A stretch of 64,000 nucleotides of DNA from Lachnospiraceae bacterium UBA3632 (GTDB lineage Bacteria; Bacillota; Clostridia; Lachnospirales; Lachnospiraceae): positions 1 to 64,000 of the forward strand of contig DFKZ01000039.1 in assembly GCA_002373975.1 (NCBI GenBank), in the 5' to 3' direction. The notes beneath the pieces were generated by a model. That model was not told where the DNA came from. It did no database searches and was given only the letters and a program-made list of their open reading frames with translations. Each line of letters starts with the position of its first letter. Positions within the stretch are counted from its first letter, which is position 1. Position numbers and translations under genes: made by a program. Shown one piece after another: positions 41,345 to 49,879 of the stretch.

Positions 41345-43033
41345 TCACCTTATATAGTATCTATAATATTTTCCATCAATAATCTGGGAAGCCCTGTATT
41401 CATTTTCAATCCATTTCATTATCCAACTATTCGAATCCCAGTGCAGTTGTCCGTACCAACAGCTGACAGCAATGATATCCGGATATTTTTCCGGATGTCT
41501 ATCCCAATACTCAAGCAGAATATCATTATAAGCAGCATCGCAAATGGTAGTATAAGAAGAAACCGTAACATCCTCATACATATATCCCAACGAACTATTG
41601 TCAACAATCAACAATGCAGACCCTTCCGGGACTAAACCCAATATTTCTTCATAGGAACAACTTGTGATATAGCTCGTCATGTATTCTGCTAGTATTCCCT
41701 TGGCTGGACCTTCCTTTACAATTCCTCGTACACTTGAAACATTGAACATTACGCCTGCGCTGCCAGGATACTGCCAGATTTTGACAAATACCGCAACCAA
41801 ACACATAAATAATAAGAATGGTCTCGAAAGTCGTTTATAGTTTTCCGTATCTATCCCTTCAGCAAACTTTAAGATAGCAAAGATGCCTATAACAATCCCC
41901 GGAATCATGTATTTTGCGGACGCAAAGACCGTCAAATCCGTCAAAAGAAGAACACTGATCAGCTCTACAACACTCAGTACAATAGTAATATGCACAAATC
42001 TTTTTTGCGGCATATCAAGCTTCTTCAGTGTGACTATCGCAAAAGAAACTATTAAAAAATACAAAGCATAATTATATGCATGCTCGTATTTCCACAACAT
42101 GAGTATCCAATGAAAAACGTGATGAATCATTCCTATTGTCAACGACAAGAACATAAACTGTACAATCGACGAATGCTTCTTAGTGATGCGAGAAAGAATT
42201 ATTAATACGATTTTGGCTAAAAGGCAATACAAGCCGCACAAAAGAAAACCAAGTAAAAACTCTTTGGCATAATGACTGATTTTATATAAAACTGTCAAAT
42301 CCGTATAATTAGAATGGCCCCGTAGCATATCTGCAACCAAGCCGATAAAATTGTCAACTGATCCGGTCAAATGGCTGACATATATAAGATATAGGCTTCC
42401 CCCTGCCGCGCAAACTACTAAAAAAAGTACAGAATTATACCATCTTATGTTTTTATTCTTCAAAAAGAAAACCAGAATAACCGGAAAGAGTAAAACTGCA
42501 GAAGGATATGCAAGCACCATCATACACATCCAAACCCCGCATAAAATAGAATGATATATTTTTTGCTTGTAAACAAGAAAAAATAAATGCGAAAGAAGAA
42601 AGGTCAGAGACCAGATCAGCATTATAGAATAGTCCGGAAGAATCGAATTTTTAGGCAACAGATTAAAATAGAGTGCTGCCAGATAAAAGGCGTATTCCGG
42701 CGTGAGAAATGTTTTGACCACTTTGTACATCATCCAGGCGGCAAAAAGGTGTATTGCACATCCCCATACCCTGACCCAAACAATCACGCCGGACATTTTA
42801 GAAAACAATATACCATATATCCACATCAAAAACTCTGTTAAAAATGCGGATGTTTGATGCGGATCCCAAATGTCCACAAACATTTTTTCGCCTCTCAGGA
42901 GACGATATCCCATTGTTATCTGATATTCTTCATCAACATTTAAACCAACAAAAACTGTTTTGAGAGCAGCCAGGACACTTAAAAAAATAACCACTCCTAC
43001 GACAACTTTTTTCTTTTTTTCTAAAAAAAACAC
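41345..43033 (-). CDS. Polytopic GT-C-type membrane protein 3
   Basis: The 562-residue protein has about 12 membrane helices. It carries NVDEEYQITMGYRLLRGEKM and WDPHQTSAFL in the first loop, as in protein 1, and a C-terminal domain with EYMTSYI, SSYTTIC and HPEKYPDIIAV. It starts with GTG after AAGGAG, directly before a run of T codons (Phe-Phe-Leu) and poly-Lys. Together with protein 1 it represents a duplication flanking protein 2. A sugar- or lipid-linked glycosyltransferase role is inferred from fold and motif position only. Confidence 0.72.
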   Translation of the reverse strand: MFFLEKKKKVVVGVVIFLSVLAALKTVFVGLNVDEEYQITMGYRLLRGEKMFVDIWDPHQTSAFLTEFLMWIYGILFSKMSGVIVWVRVWGCAIHLFAAWMMYKVVKTFLTPEYAFYLAALYFNLLPKNSILPDYSIMLIWSLTFLLSHLFFLVYKQKIYHSILCGVWMCMMVLAYPSAVLLFPVILVFFLKNKNIRWYNSVLFLVVCAAGGSLYLIYVSHLTGSVDNFIGLVADMLRGHSNYTDLTVLYKISHYAKEFLLGFLLCGLYCLLAKIVLIILSRITKKHSSIVQFMFLSLTIGMIHHVFHWILMLWKYEHAYNYALYFLIVSFAIVTLKKLDMPQKRFVHITIVLSVVELISVLLLTDLTVFASAKYMIPGIVIGIFAILKFAEGIDTENYKRLSRPFLLFMCLVAVFVKIWQYPGSAGVMFNVSSVRGIVKEGPAKGILAEYMTSYITSCSYEEILGLVPEGSALLIVDNSSLGYMYEDVTVSSYTTICDAAYNDILLEYWDRHPEKYPDIIAVSCWYGQLHWDSNSWIMKWIENEYRASQIIDGKYYRYYIR

Positions 43034-43232
43034 AACTCGCTCCTTGAACGCGTTTTAGTCAAAAAAAAATACCCACCAACTCAACCAAAACATAGTTTGA
43101 CCGTTATATAAAGTAAGTTAGTCCATTCCTTGTCTATTATAGCATGGTACTAAATATTAATAAAGGCGGTTAGATTATCGCCTTGAATGCTGTCTGTCGC
43201 GCACAGGAATTCCTGTTGACAAAAGTGTATTC

Positions 43233-43788
43233 TTACCTCTTTTGCTTTAACAATCTGCTGTTTCGAACCACTATACCGATTGCTATCACAATGTAAGAAA
43301 GCATAATAAACACCCCTGCGTTTAAAAAAACCCCCACAAAAGAACATATGGAAAGGATAAGGAATACGCTTGCGCTTAAAATGGCAAATACCGATCCCGC
43401 CTTGTTTTTGACAAGTGCTGCGATCAAAAAGAATATAAGGGCTGTTATACCTACGGATTCTTCCGCGATTACTTCTATAACTCTGAAAGCATCAGTGCCT
43501 ATAATTATTTCCTGGATCAGACTAATAAAGTTTTCAACAGTCATCAGCGACAAAGGTATGATATGAAGCGCAGGCTGTTTTTTTGAAAGCATACCGGTCG
43601 CGATACCTATAGCACAGGAAATGATGTAAAGTAAAGCCATGATGGCTGAAAAAACGTCGTAATACAGGAAATAATAGAAAAACCCTTGAGGTGAACCGAA
43701 TGACAGCAGGTGTCTATGCAACGCCGCAGTACACAGTGCAGAATTTACTGCCATCTTCCAGTTGGTTACCACATTGTTTGCAAAACAT
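43233..43788 (-). pseudogene. Frameshifted zinc-ribbon membrane protein
   Basis: Starting at ATG 43788, with GGAG 8 nt upstream, the frame encodes FCKQCGNQLEDGSKFCTV-Y-CG, a near-intact zinc ribbon, but ends in TAG at 43714. The remaining 150 codons of a four-helix membrane domain lie in a frame shifted by one base (to 43233) and align with the gene at 45266-46138: GIATGMLSKKQ, VKNKAGSVFAI. The Pro/Gln linker seen in relatives is almost absent. An insertion of Tyr in the second CxxC and the frame change mark it as a decayed copy; an ORF beginning at 43772 is an artefact of the shift. Confidence 0.85.
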
Positions 43789-43900
43789 TAATTATGCTCC
43801 CTTCGGTTGTAATGCTATAACACAAGATTTATTATACCCCGACGGTATATTGAGGTGCAAGAAAATACCATATATCTGCAAAAGTTTTATGCCGATCCCC

Positions 43901-43927
43901 TAAAGTTTTCTAAACTTATGCCGAAAT
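43901..43927 (+). promoter_or_regulatory. Sigma-28 (SigD)-like promoter
   Basis: TAAA (43901-43904), 15 nt, and GCCGAAAT (43920-43927) fit the flagellar sigma consensus TAAA-N15-GCCGATAT with one difference. It lies 75 nt upstream of the coiled-coil gene. A partial duplicate (GCCGATCC at 43891) sits just before it. Confidence 0.6.
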
Positions 43928-44001
43928 ATAGAAATGAATAATTGTGTTCGCGCAAGGATGCGTGATATCCGGTTTGCCTGACGGCGTCATGGAGGATGCT
44001 T

Positions 44002-45171
44002 ATGGGAAATATCACTAAAACAGATCTTTTTCCCGCAGGAAAAGATCTGACTGCAGGTTCGCAGTATACTCACAAAAAACAATCTCAAAGCTCAGCAGAG
44101 AGCTCATATCAGGCTGCCCTGTTAAAACGTAAGGCAAATGCGCAGACCGAAAAACCGATCGATCCGTCAAAGCGGTTTTCCGTCACATCCGCGCAGTCTG
44201 TTACCGCACTTCAGTCCGACTATCTGAGATCAATCAGAGAAACACGAGCGAACAAAAAGAAGACCTCTCTGGCAACGAAAAAGCTTCAGTACAGTTTCAA
44301 GAAGGTATCCTCCGAGATCATGCGAAGCAAAACTCCTTCTGCGGCAAAGTCTGCCGCGGGAAAAGCAAGGCGTGAAGTGCTCAGGCTGAAAAGGCTGAAA
44401 GCCAGCGGAGAATACGATGCCGAAGAGATAGAAGCAGCCATCACCCATGCAAAATCCATGGAACGCATCGCTAAGAAAAAAGCCGCCCATCTTGAGCAGG
44501 AAGAAATGATAGAAGTGACGGATGACGGAAGCGGAACGCTTTCACTGAAGGATGCGCTCAAGGCCGAAAACAGGGAAAACAGATCCGAAGAAAATCCCGA
44601 AAACGAAAGTGATCTTACTGAAGAAGAGATCACAAACTCGGCGGGAGCAGAAGATGCAGCCGCCGAAGCGGAAGCAGCCCGCGAGCAGATGCAGGCAGAA
44701 ATAGAATACCGGCAGGAGCTTGCTCAGGAGGAAGCTCAGGCCATGCAGGAAGAGCTGGCTGCCGAAATGTCGGAGCAGATGTCTGAACTTATGACAGAAA
44801 TTTCCGAAGAAATGCAGGAAATGATGGAGCAGTTCGACATGATGGAAATGCTCTCAGGCCCTGTGGGAAAGATGAATTCACAGGATTTTGAAATGCTTAA
44901 GACCAAGCACCGCACCGATGAGATGAAGGAGATCGCGAAAGCGGATAAGGAATATCTTAAGGTCATTTTTGATAAACTGCAAAGAGAAAAATCAGGAGGT
45001 GCTTCCGTCGCAGCTTCCGCATCCTCCGGCGGCATATCAATGAACGGTTCTTCTCCCGTTTCTATCTCCGGAGCGCTCTCATCTATAGATATCAGCACTC
45101 CCGATGCATCAGCGGTTGCTGCATCCTCTGTATCGGGTATGGAAGGCGCAGTAGTGGATGTATCGATATAA
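44002..45171 (+). CDS. Coiled-coil protein of unknown function
   Basis: The 389-residue protein is soluble, with a basic N-terminal third (KKTSLATKKLQYSFKKVSSEIM), an extended acidic coiled-coil of Glu/Met/Gln (about 215-290; EEMQEMMEQFDMMEM) and a Ser/Ala/Gly-rich C-terminus. GGAGG at 43991-43995 overlaps an ATG at 43996 but is 6 nt before the ATG at 44002, so the second is the start. No family is recognised. A sigma-28-like promoter suggests co-expression with late flagellar genes, which is inference. Confidence 0.75.
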   Translation: MGNITKTDLFPAGKDLTAGSQYTHKKQSQSSAESSYQAALLKRKANAQTEKPIDPSKRFSVTSAQSVTALQSDYLRSIRETRANKKKTSLATKKLQYSFKKVSSEIMRSKTPSAAKSAAGKARREVLRLKRLKASGEYDAEEIEAAITHAKSMERIAKKKAAHLEQEEMIEVTDDGSGTLSLKDALKAENRENRSEENPENESDLTEEEITNSAGAEDAAAEAEAAREQMQAEIEYRQELAQEEAQAMQEELAAEMSEQMSELMTEISEEMQEMMEQFDMMEMLSGPVGKMNSQDFEMLKTKHRTDEMKEIAKADKEYLKVIFDKLQREKSGGASVAASASSGGISMNGSSPVSISGALSSIDISTPDASAVAASSVSGMEGAVVDVSI

Positions 45172-45225
45172 AACACTATTTGCATCACGAAAAACTCGCA
45201 GTTTTTTCCTATAAAGTGAATAATA

Positions 45226-45250
45226 AAGCCGGGGTTAACTCCCCGGCTTA
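45226..45250. terminator. Bidirectional terminator-like hairpin
   Basis: AAGCCGGGG (45227 region) pairs with CCCCGGCTT around TTAACT, between the convergent coiled-coil and zinc-ribbon genes; A- and T-rich sequence flanks both sides. Confidence 0.75.
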
Positions 45251-45265
45251 GCTTTTACAACTCGG

Positions 45266-46138
45266 CTATGCTATTTTCTTTCCTTTTGCAGCTTTGATAT
45301 TTCTTATAAGCACTCCGACTGACAATACTATATATGAAGTATAGAACGGAATGCATGAAAAGGAATACCAGTACTGTCTTAAAACAGAAAAGAGAATCCT
45401 TGGATTTTTCATCACCATTAGGTTACGCACAGACGGACCGATAAGGGATGAAACACTAACTACTATCAAAATCACCGCCACCGCCGCCGATATCGCACCA
45501 AATATAATACCGGCTTTGTTTTTCATAACTGCAGCAAGAATAAACAGTACGAGCAAAATCACAGCAATAATGAACTCTGCCACATATCCTTTATGCTGCC
45601 TCATAATCATTTTAATATAATTGGGATTGGCTAAATAGCTGAGAAGTTTCGGAACAGGGGCCGGTCCTAAAAACATGAGCGGCAATTCTACAATATTCGC
45701 CAAAATCAGTATCGGTAACGGAATGGCTGCAAGAAATGCCTGCTTTTTTGACAAAATACCGGTCGCTATTCCAACAATATACGCGCAAATATTAAGTACA
45801 ATGAATAATCCTAAACCTCCCCTGAATACAGGCATAGAACTTATAAAATGTATCAGTGCAAAAAGGCAGAAAACCGCTGCTATGATAGCCATAGGGAGCA
45901 TCACGCCGTTAGTTGATTTCGGTCTCTGAGCCGTAGCTGCCTGAGGTATCGGGGCCATTGCCTGTGCCTGCTGCAATACAGGTTCAGTCGGTATAGGCTG
46001 AGGCTCCGGTGTCGGAACTTCCCGAGTTGCAGGCTGTACAAGGGTGGGTGCCTGTTGTATAACAGGTGCAGGAGCTCCGCATTTTGTACAGAATCTGCTG
46101 CCTTCTTTTAACTCGTTACCGCATTTTGTGCAAAACAT
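45266..46138 (-). CDS. Zinc-ribbon multi-helix membrane protein
   Basis: The 290-residue protein starts with a Cys4 zinc ribbon (CTKCGNELKEGSRFCTKCG). A Pro/Gln linker of ~50 residues follows (VPTPEPQPIPTEPVLQQ) and then about five membrane helices with a GIATGILSKKQ loop and VMKNKAGIIFGA. It matches the decayed copy at 43233-43788 and is loosely like 10180-10965. The function is unknown. It faces aqpZ on the same strand with 14 nt between. Confidence 0.82.
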   Translation of the reverse strand: MFCTKCGNELKEGSRFCTKCGAPAPVIQQAPTLVQPATREVPTPEPQPIPTEPVLQQAQAMAPIPQAATAQRPKSTNGVMLPMAIIAAVFCLFALIHFISSMPVFRGGLGLFIVLNICAYIVGIATGILSKKQAFLAAIPLPILILANIVELPLMFLGPAPVPKLLSYLANPNYIKMIMRQHKGYVAEFIIAVILLVLFILAAVMKNKAGIIFGAISAAVAVILIVVSVSSLIGPSVRNLMVMKNPRILFSVLRQYWYSFSCIPFYTSYIVLSVGVLIRNIKAAKGKKIA

Positions 46139-46152
46139 TATGCTCTCTCCTT

Positions 46153-46848
46153 TTATTTTTTCTTGATCTCAATAGCCTTATAAGTAAAAGCTGCAAGAGC
46201 CGCTCCCACAAGAGGTCCTACGATAAATACCCATACGGAAGCGATGGGAGCCGTATTTCCGCTTATGGCTGCCACTATAGCGGGGCCGATGCTTCTTGCG
46301 GGGTTAACACTGGTTCCCGTAAGGCCGATTCCAAGAATATGAACTACAGTAAGCGTAAGACCGATAACTATGCCTGCAAAGGAACCGTGAGAAGCATTGG
46401 ATGATGTCACTCCCAAAATGGCCATAACAAATATGAATGTGAGAACGATCTCGACGATAAGGCCGGCAACTGCACTGCCGCCCACTCCGGCAAGTCCGTT
46501 TGATCCGAATCCTCCGGTCTTATCGGTTATTCCGCCGAGGTTAAATATAAGTGCAAGAAGGCCCGATCCGGCAAATGCTCCCAGGCACTGAGCTATTATG
46601 TAGCCGACAAAATCTTTTATCTCCATGCCGCCGTTTATCAGTACTCCGAGTGAAACAGCAGGATTAATGTGGCAACCCGAAACATTTCCGATGCTGTAAG
46701 CCATCGCAACGATCGTAAGACCAAAAGCAAAAGCGGTCAGAATGTATCCGCCTCCGTTTGCGGAGTCACAGCCGACCAGCATGGCAGTCCCGCAGCCAAG
46801 GATCACCAAAGTCATTGTTCCAATAAATTCAGCAACATACTTCTTCAT
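46153..46848 (-). CDS. Aquaporin / glycerol facilitator (MIP family)
   Basis: The 231-residue protein has six membrane helices and both half-helix motifs, GCHINPAVS and GTSVNPARS. Residues around the second NPA and the pore Arg fit the MIP family; the narrow-filter residues look closer to AqpZ (water) than GlpF, but the call between water and glycerol is tentative. A start at 46866 is possible, but the ATG at 46848 has AGAAGG 8 nt upstream. A TG-extended TATAAT lies at 46900-46905. Confidence 0.9.
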   Translation of the reverse strand: MKKYVAEFIGTMTLVILGCGTAMLVGCDSANGGGYILTAFAFGLTIVAMAYSIGNVSGCHINPAVSLGVLINGGMEIKDFVGYIIAQCLGAFAGSGLLALIFNLGGITDKTGGFGSNGLAGVGGSAVAGLIVEIVLTFIFVMAILGVTSSNASHGSFAGIVIGLTLTVVHILGIGLTGTSVNPARSIGPAIVAAISGNTAPIASVWVFIVGPLVGAALAAFTYKAIEIKKK

Positions 46849-46950
46849 TTCGATACCTTCTTTCATATGTATTTGTTAGCCGCGTCACACGGCATTTTCA
46901 TTATACCACCCTTTCTCCCCTCATAATATTAAAAAAAGCAATAAAAAAAG

Positions 46951-46988
46951 GACAGTTATCTGTAGCATTTACACAACAGATAACTGTC
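46951..46988 (-). terminator. Terminator of the map gene
   Basis: A perfect 13-bp stem (46951-46963 with 46976-46988) with 12-nt loop; on the minus strand CCTTTTTTTATT follows. It stands 24 nt after the map stop. Confidence 0.9.
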
Positions 46989-47011
46989 TCATTTTCCTAT
47001 AATACAGATTA

Positions 47012-47884
47012 TCAGTAGCAGAGCACTTCGTGTCCTTCCTCTGTGACAAGTACCATGATCTCCCACTGTGCCGAAGGCATTCCGTCGGCGGTGGATACCT
47101 CCCAGCCGTTTTCCTTATCGGTTTTTATCTTTTCTTTTCCGAGGTTTACCATAGGTTCAATGGTGAAGGTCATTCCGGGCACAAGCAGCATTTCCGTCCC
47201 CGCCTTGGAATGATAGCCCACCCATGGATCCTCGTGGAACTCAAGGCCTACTCCGTGACCGCCTATCTCGCGCACCACGGTGTATCCTCTGTCATAACAA
47301 TAGTCGTGCACCGCCTGGCCCATATCTCCGAGGCGTCCCCATGGCTGAACCTTTTCAAGTCCTGCATATACCGATTCTTTGGTCACCTCGACCAGCTTTC
47401 TTTTTTCTTCGCTCACATTTCCTATGCAATACATTCTTGAGGAATCGGAAAAATATCCGTCAAGTATGGTCGAGCAATCGATATTTACAATATCCCCGTC
47501 CCGCAGATACTTTCCCTTGTGAGGAAAGCCGTGGCACACCTGATCGTTCACGGAAGTGCACACGCTGTAGGGATATCCTTCGTAATTAAGCGGTGCAGGG
47601 ATCGCTCCCGCGCCATATGTTATCTCATTTACTATGTCGTTGATCTTGGAGAGCTCCATGCCCTCGCAGACTTCTTTATCTAGAGTATCAAGGATCTGGA
47701 TATTTATCTTGCAGCTTCTCTTTATCCCCTCGATCTGCTCCGGAGTCTTGATTATCTCGTGGTCGGGAACCTGCACGCCTTGCAGCTGGTATTTTTTGAT
47801 CCTGGCATCAAATGCCTCGTGACACTGCTTGTATTTCTTTCCGCTCCCGCACCAGCAGGGATCATTTCTTCCGATCTTAAGCAT
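47012..47884 (-). CDS. map: Type I methionine aminopeptidase with SEC-C motif
   Basis: The 290-residue enzyme removes N-terminal Met from new proteins. An N-terminal SEC-C zinc motif (GRNDPCWCGSGKKYKQCH, about 5-22) precedes the pita-bread catalytic domain. Metal ligands are visible: VNIDCSTILDGYFSDSSR (two Asp), GHGVGLEFHEDP (His), FTIEPMV (Glu) and the final QWEIMVLV (Glu). SEC-C extensions are typical of one Clostridia isoform. Its start overlaps the Fur-family gene by 8 nt. Confidence 0.95.
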   Translation of the reverse strand: MLKIGRNDPCWCGSGKKYKQCHEAFDARIKKYQLQGVQVPDHEIIKTPEQIEGIKRSCKINIQILDTLDKEVCEGMELSKINDIVNEITYGAGAIPAPLNYEGYPYSVCTSVNDQVCHGFPHKGKYLRDGDIVNIDCSTILDGYFSDSSRMYCIGNVSEEKRKLVEVTKESVYAGLEKVQPWGRLGDMGQAVHDYCYDRGYTVVREIGGHGVGLEFHEDPWVGYHSKAGTEMLLVPGMTFTIEPMVNLGKEKIKTDKENGWEVSTADGMPSAQWEIMVLVTEEGHEVLCY

Positions 47885-48329
47885 TCTTCATTTCCTCCGA
47901 TGCAGCACAGTCGCAGCTTCTGGCGTCCACACTGATTACTTTCTTTCCCGAGATATAGCCCTTTTCCTCAAGCCCAGCCTGGATTATCCTGTTCCACTCA
48001 GCACCGGTCAGGTCAAGCACCGTCCCGTCATCCAGGGTGATGGAGCAGGCCCGCTCCGCACAGCAGTCTACTCCGCAGGCCACACGGTACATATTCTTGC
48101 GGCTGATGGCACCTATGTCCTCAAGCGTATTGATCATTCTGTACACCGTGGCGGTACCGAGAGACTTATCGATCTTAGAAGCTTTATAAAAAATCTCCTT
48201 ACAGCTCGCGCAGTCCTCTTCGAGTATGATATCAAGCAGCATCAATCTCTGCTTGGTTATCCTGCACCCACTGTCTCTGAGCTTTTGCACGATTATATCC
48301 TTTTGCATATTTGTGACCATTTTAGACAT
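47877..48329 (-). CDS. Histidine-free Fur-family regulator
   Basis: The 150-residue protein fits the Fur fold: a winged helix with SGCRITKQRLMLLDII and TATVYRMINTLEDIG, the Fur recognition helix, then a C-terminal dimer domain (TLDDGTVLDLTG). Unlike Fur, Zur or PerR it contains no histidine. The usual HHHxH and CxxC metal sites are replaced by nine cysteines (CASC, CGVDCC, CSI, CDC). It may sense metal, heme, Fe-S or thiol stress through Cys. A Fur-box-like palindrome lies in its promoter, suggesting autoregulation. GAGGTG sits 8 nt before the start. Confidence 0.82.
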   Translation of the reverse strand: MSKMVTNMQKDIIVQKLRDSGCRITKQRLMLLDIILEEDCASCKEIFYKASKIDKSLGTATVYRMINTLEDIGAISRKNMYRVACGVDCCAERACSITLDDGTVLDLTGAEWNRIIQAGLEEKGYISGKKVISVDARSCDCAASEEMKNA

Positions 48330-48350
48330 GTAAAGGCACCTCGTTCTTGT

Positions 48351-48370
48351 TGATAATGGTTATCATTTTC
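48351..48370. promoter_or_regulatory. Fur-box-like operator
   Basis: TGATAATGGTTATCA at 48351-48365 is a perfect 6-3-6 palindrome, and 48352-48370 matches the 19-bp Fur consensus at 16 positions. It covers about +5 to +25 of the Fur-family gene. Confidence 0.75.
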
Positions 48371-48380
48371 ACCAAGGGTT

Positions 48381-48409
48381 AGTTTATACTAACATTCTGT
48401 TTTTGTCAA
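48381..48409 (-). promoter_or_regulatory. Promoter of the Fur-family gene and map
   Basis: A perfect -35 TTGACA (48404-48409) with TAAACT (48381-48386) at 17 nt, or TATAAA at 15 nt, on the minus strand. Confidence 0.65.
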
Positions 48410-48454
48410 TATGCTATTGAAAAATGATCCCAGAAAATGATATTATACTATATG

Positions 48455-48483
48455 TTGTTGTATTGTTTTGCTTGCCATACTAT
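48455..48483 (+). promoter_or_regulatory. Promoter of nrdG
   Basis: TTGTTG (48455-48460), 17 nt, TACTAT (48478-48483); start near 48490. It runs divergently from the Fur-family promoter. Confidence 0.5.
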
Positions 48484-48505
48484 TTTTAGTGTCTGAGGTA
48501 GGATC

Positions 48506-49111
48506 ATGTATTTCGGTACCATCAAGAAAAATGATATAGCCAACGGCCCCGGAGTGAGAGTAAACCTGTTTGTGAGCGGATGTACCCATCACTGCGAGGA
48601 GTGTTTCAACGCCGAAACCTGGAACTTCAAATATGGCGAGGAATACACCGAAGCACACACCAAAGAGATACTGGATGCGCTTTTACCCGATTACGTGGCC
48701 GGTATGACTTTTCTCGGCGGAGAACCCATGGAGCCCGAAAACAGGGGAACCATCCTTGATATTTCGCGTAAGATAAAACAGCTTTATCCCGATAAGACCA
48801 TATGGATCTATTCCGGATATCTTACAGAAGAACTCTTTGCACGGGCCGGCATCTGGAGCGCAGAATGTGTCCCTTCTGCAGAGGATGTCCCCAGGAACCG
48901 GATCCTTCCCGATTACTCTCCCGCTCCCGATCACGAGGCTCTAGCGGAGCTCATTAATCTCACGGATGTGATCGTGGACGGTGAGTTTATGAAAGATAAA
49001 AAGAACCTCCGACTTAAATTCAGAGGTTCCGAAAATCAAAGAATAGTTGATGTCAAAAAAACAATTGCGCAGGGAAAGATAGTTCTTGCTGATTTCAAAG
49101 ACAGACAATAA
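48506..49111 (+). CDS. nrdG: Anaerobic ribonucleotide reductase activating protein
   Basis: The 201-residue radical-SAM enzyme installs the glycyl radical on class III ribonucleotide reductase. The cluster motif is CTHHCEEC (CX3CX2C, about 26-33), followed by the SAM region TFLGGEPM and a C-terminal ENQRIVDVKK. NrdG often neighbours nrdD, but nrdD is not in this window, so the partner gene is elsewhere. Ribosome binding site GGTAGGATC lies before the start. Confidence 0.93.
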   Translation: MYFGTIKKNDIANGPGVRVNLFVSGCTHHCEECFNAETWNFKYGEEYTEAHTKEILDALLPDYVAGMTFLGGEPMEPENRGTILDISRKIKQLYPDKTIWIYSGYLTEELFARAGIWSAECVPSAEDVPRNRILPDYSPAPDHEALAELINLTDVIVDGEFMKDKKNLRLKFRGSENQRIVDVKKTIAQGKIVLADFKDRQ

Positions 49112-49120
49112 ATGTCAGCA

Positions 49121-49876
49121 TCAGCATCCGTAACCTCCCATGCACAGACCGCTGCCGCCGCAGCAGAGATTAAGGATCATGTTTGCGATACATATCCTCA
49201 TGCATATTGTTCCTGCTCTGCTCTGACCATAGCCATAGGACGACTGCCTCTGTGAATACCAGCTCGATCCGTTCTGGAGCTGTTCCAGCAGCTGACGATA
49301 TTCAAAATTGTTGGGTTCAAGCGCTGCCGCACGTTTGGCATGTTCCAGCGCCGAAACCGTGTTTCTGAGCCCCGAATGGGCGATGGCACTGTAATAATAC
49401 CACCTTGCATTCCTGAGATTTTCTTCCATTCCGTCAAGAGTGGTGCGTGCTTCTTTATAATACCCGCTTCTGATATAATTTCCCGCGGCGCGAAGCCTGG
49501 GATCGTCCTCATAGCCTGTCTGTGAGCCGGTGTTTCTGTAGCCTCCGAATGCCCCGAAAGGCCCAAAATCATCATATCCGTATTCGAATCCGCGGCTGCT
49601 GCCGGAATAACTTCCGGTGTTTCCGTAGGATGACGAGCTCTGACCGTAGCCGTAGCTTCCGTAACCTCCGTAGCCTCCAGAATATCCTTCGGTGCGCTCC
49701 TTCATTATCTGCTGATAAGCGCTCTGTATCTGCTTGAATTTCTCCTCAGCCTGAGCTTTGTTCGGATTGTTGATATTGGCGTCCGGGTGGTACCTGCGGC
49801 TCAGATTTCTGTATGCTTTTTTAATATCTTCCTCCGAAGCGTTTCGTGCTACTCCGAGGACTGCATAGGGATCCAT
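49121..49876 (-). CDS. DnaJ-domain protein with TPR-like region
   Basis: The 251-residue protein opens with a J domain (DPYAVLGVARNASEEDIKKAYRNL...RRYHPD, HPD near 29-31) that stimulates DnaK-type ATPases. A Gly/Ser/Tyr-rich linker (about 65-115), two TPR-like helices (ARWYYYSAIAHSGLRN, ALEHAKRAAALEPNN) and a short C-terminal Cys/Gly cluster follow. No Cys-rich DnaJ zinc finger exists, so it is a specialised J protein rather than DnaJ. It lies 4 nt after the DUF5685 gene. Confidence 0.85.
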   Translation of the reverse strand: MDPYAVLGVARNASEEDIKKAYRNLSRRYHPDANINNPNKAQAEEKFKQIQSAYQQIMKERTEGYSGGYGGYGSYGYGQSSSSYGNTGSYSGSSRGFEYGYDDFGPFGAFGGYRNTGSQTGYEDDPRLRAAGNYIRSGYYKEARTTLDGMEENLRNARWYYYSAIAHSGLRNTVSALEHAKRAAALEPNNFEYRQLLEQLQNGSSWYSQRQSSYGYGQSRAGTICMRICIANMILNLCCGGSGLCMGGYGC

Positions 49877-49879
49877 ATC

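Noticed and set aside
37579..43232. AT-rich island as prophage or integrative element
   Set aside because: No integrase, recombinase, direct repeats or tRNA target at the borders were seen.
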